Source of the DNA: Parasponia andersonii
Lineage: Eukaryota; Streptophyta; Magnoliopsida; Rosales; Cannabaceae
Assembly: GCA_002914805.1 (NCBI GenBank)
Contig: JXTB01000113.1
Location: forward strand, 60,742-124,741
Reading direction: 5' to 3'
DNA: 64,000 nucleotides
Shown here: one piece after another, positions 61,958-64,000 of the stretch
Layout of the letters: each line of letters opens with the position of its first letter
Position numbering within the stretch: the first letter of the stretch is position 1
Translations under genes and position numbers: made by a program
The notes under the pieces: generated by a model
Told to the model about the DNA's origin: nothing
Databases searched by the model: none
What the model saw: the letters and a program-made list of their open reading frames with translations, nothing else

Positions 61958-63399
61958 AGTTTCGTCCCAAAATTCAAAGTACAAGTCAAGGTTTACATCA
62001 TAATACAACTTCTGACTGAAGGTTAAACAAATGAAGGTACTTCTCGTACATCTCCGTCTCGAGATCGCAAGTAGCCTCATCTTCTTTGTAATGTTCCCAA
62101 AGCACATTGACAAGTAGAATCTCTCTGTTGCGAAGCACTTTCAACTCTCTAGCCAACAAGCAAACATGCTGCTCTTCATAGAACACATCTTCTTAGATCG
62201 GTACATGCACGTACTGAACAACATGAGATGAGTCCGACATGTACTTCTTCAACATCGACACGTGAAACACATTATGCACGTGACCTAACTGTGCAGGCAA
62301 ATTCAAGCGATACGCCACTGGTCCAATTCTCTCAGTGATCTTAAAGGGACCAATATACCTTGGAGCAAGCTTACCATTAATTCCAAATCTTGTAACACCT
62401 CGCCTTGGAGTCACTTTCAAGAATACGGAATCACCAGTATCGAACTCTACCTCACGCCTCTTCGAGTTAGCATAACTCTTCTGGTGACTCTGAATCTCTT
62501 TGAGTCTCTCTTGGATATCTTTGATCTTCTCAGTAGTCTCCTCAATTAACTCAGGTCCAAGAGTAACACGCTCTTCGGGTTCTACCTAACACAAAGGCGA
62601 TCTACACGGCCTTCCATACAACACTTCATATGGAACCATACCCACACTGGTCTGGTAACTGTTATTATAAGCAAATTCCACCAAAGGAAGATGGTCATCC
62701 CATTTCCCACCAAAGTCCAGTATACAACAACGTAGAATGTCCTTAAGAATCTGAATGGTCCTTTCAGACTGACCATCTGACTCCAGATGGTGAGCCGTAC
62801 TGATATCCAACTGTGTATCTAATGCTTTCTGCAAGGCTCTCTAAAACTTAGAAGTGAATCTTGAATCTTTGTCAGAGACTATGCTTGAAAGCACACCATG
62901 CAAGCGTATGATGTTCTCCACATACAGTCTACTGAGCTTAGTAAGTGAGTAGTCCATCTGGATCGATATAAAGTGAGCACTATGCATCATTCTTCTTCAA
63001 GGTCTTTGGCAAATGGGTCACGAAGTCCATTGTGATCTTATCCCACTTCCATTCCAGAATTGGTAGCTGAAGTAATCCAACTGACCTTTGGTATTCAGCC
63101 TTGACTTGCTGACGAGTCAAACACTTAGCCATAAAGATAGCTACATCCTTCTTCGTCCCTTTCAACCAATATTGTCTCTTCAAGTCTCGTGATCCAAAAT
63201 AAACTTGACATCCTTCCTGGTCAACTTCGTCAAAGGCAAAGTAATTCTCGAGAAATCTTGCACAAAACGACAGTAATAGCCTGCCAAACCGAGGAAACTA
63301 CGTACCTCTGTCACATTTCTCGGTCTCTCCCACTCTAGAACAGCTTTCATCTTAGCGAGATCGACTGAAATACCTCTGTAAGAAATCACATGTCCCAAG

Positions 63400-64000
63400 T
63401 GTTGGGATTTTTGCCCTAAAAAGTAGATTTCTAATTTTACCCTTTTGAGTATAAACAATTATCTCTTATATGAAATTATGATATTTGTTAGGTTAAACTA
63501 TCTTAGATGAATAGTTTATTCATCTGAAAAAGATTCCATGACTTTATATGTGTATAAAGAAACAAACATGATTAAGTGTTAATTATGGGGAGACTTGTTT
63601 CTTTATCTAAGTCTAAATGAATTAGTTTACAATCTGTAAATAAAGATGGAATACTTTATTTACTATAGGTTGTAGTGTTTGTCTATCTCAATGGGAATGA
63701 TGTGTTTCAAATCATTGAAGTATCTAACTTCTGATAGAAATACTAATATAACATAAATAAGTTATGTGTATTAAACTGGACCAGATAATATAAAGAATTG
63801 GAGTGCCGTAACTCAATTTTTATATTATCACAAACTAGCTCTTAGCATATAAATCTTAATCTTTGATGTTTGACTGGACTTGCTTTCATGGGTTATAGCC
63901 TTTTGATTTGTTAAAAGATTAATTCTATGAAGTTAGAGGTGAACTCTGGCATATTGGAGGTTATGGCTTATGAATTGATGGAAACACCAAATAGTTAAGG
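63400..64000. mobile_element. second retroelement LTR-like sequence, nested, cut by window edge
   Basis: The Ty3/gypsy reverse transcriptase homology stops at 63399 and a new sequence starts with TGTTGGGATTTTTGCCCTAA, a start typical of plant Ty1/copia LTRs. The following 600 bases are AT-rich and non-coding, as an LTR would be. It continues past the window, so its other end and its internal part are not visible. The identification rests on the TG start and the abrupt junction. Confidence 0.5.

Overview
The window is AT-rich plant nuclear DNA, almost certainly eudicot. Evidence: GT-AG introns, compact exons richer in GC than their surroundings, plant-type gene families (RING-IBR-RING ligases with an RNase H-like front domain, a plant alpha/beta hydrolase family), a Mutator-like transposon with a Ulp1-type peptidase, a Ty3/gypsy element and many small MITEs and microsatellites. 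I cannot name the species. Two single N bases (26612, 36922) show this is a draft assembly.

Layout. 1-4.6 kb: a six-exon minus-strand gene for a conserved plant protein I do not recognise, including a 9-nt microexon; a SINE-like repeat lies downstream. 4.6-8.5 kb: intergenic. 8.54-9.03 kb: a single-exon plus-strand gene for a small membrane protein. 9.85-14.27 kb: a six-exon minus-strand gene for a membrane-anchored alpha/beta hydrolase with an intact Ser-Asp-His triad. 14.3-26.4 kb: gene-free, AT-rich, with microsatellites, a side-by-side pair of MITEs and tandem duplications.

26.4-54.7 kb: two paralogous minus-strand genes for RNase H-like/RING-IBR-RING E3 ubiquitin ligases. The first (26.4-29.7 kb) has a one-base frameshift and an N at a splice acceptor. 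The second (50.6-54.7 kb) is intact, 583 aa. The 21 kb between them has been invaded by DNA transposons: a 651-bp hAT-like element with an 8-bp target duplication, a 531-bp Mutator-type MITE with a perfect 9-bp target duplication, and a 14.6-kb Mutator-like element (34494-49095). That large element has two convergent decayed genes: a DUF1985/Ulp1-like (C48) peptidase gene on the plus strand and a MULE transposase gene (DDE region, SWIM zinc finger) on the minus strand. Its spacers are full of degenerate GGTTCATGA / GGTATATGA words and larger direct repeats.

54.8-59.7 kb: intergenic with tandem repeats. 59.7-63.4 kb: a broken Ty3/gypsy retrotransposon on the minus strand (one LTR plus the end of pol). 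It is interrupted at 63400 by what looks like the LTR of a second retroelement, which runs to the window edge.

I see no operon-like linkage. The host genes are independent, apart from the two RBR ligases, which are dispersed tandem paralogs. I found no convincing new biological system. The strongest leads are the peptidase-bearing Mutator-like element with its word-repeat spacers, the damaged versus intact RBR pair, and the microexon in the first gene.
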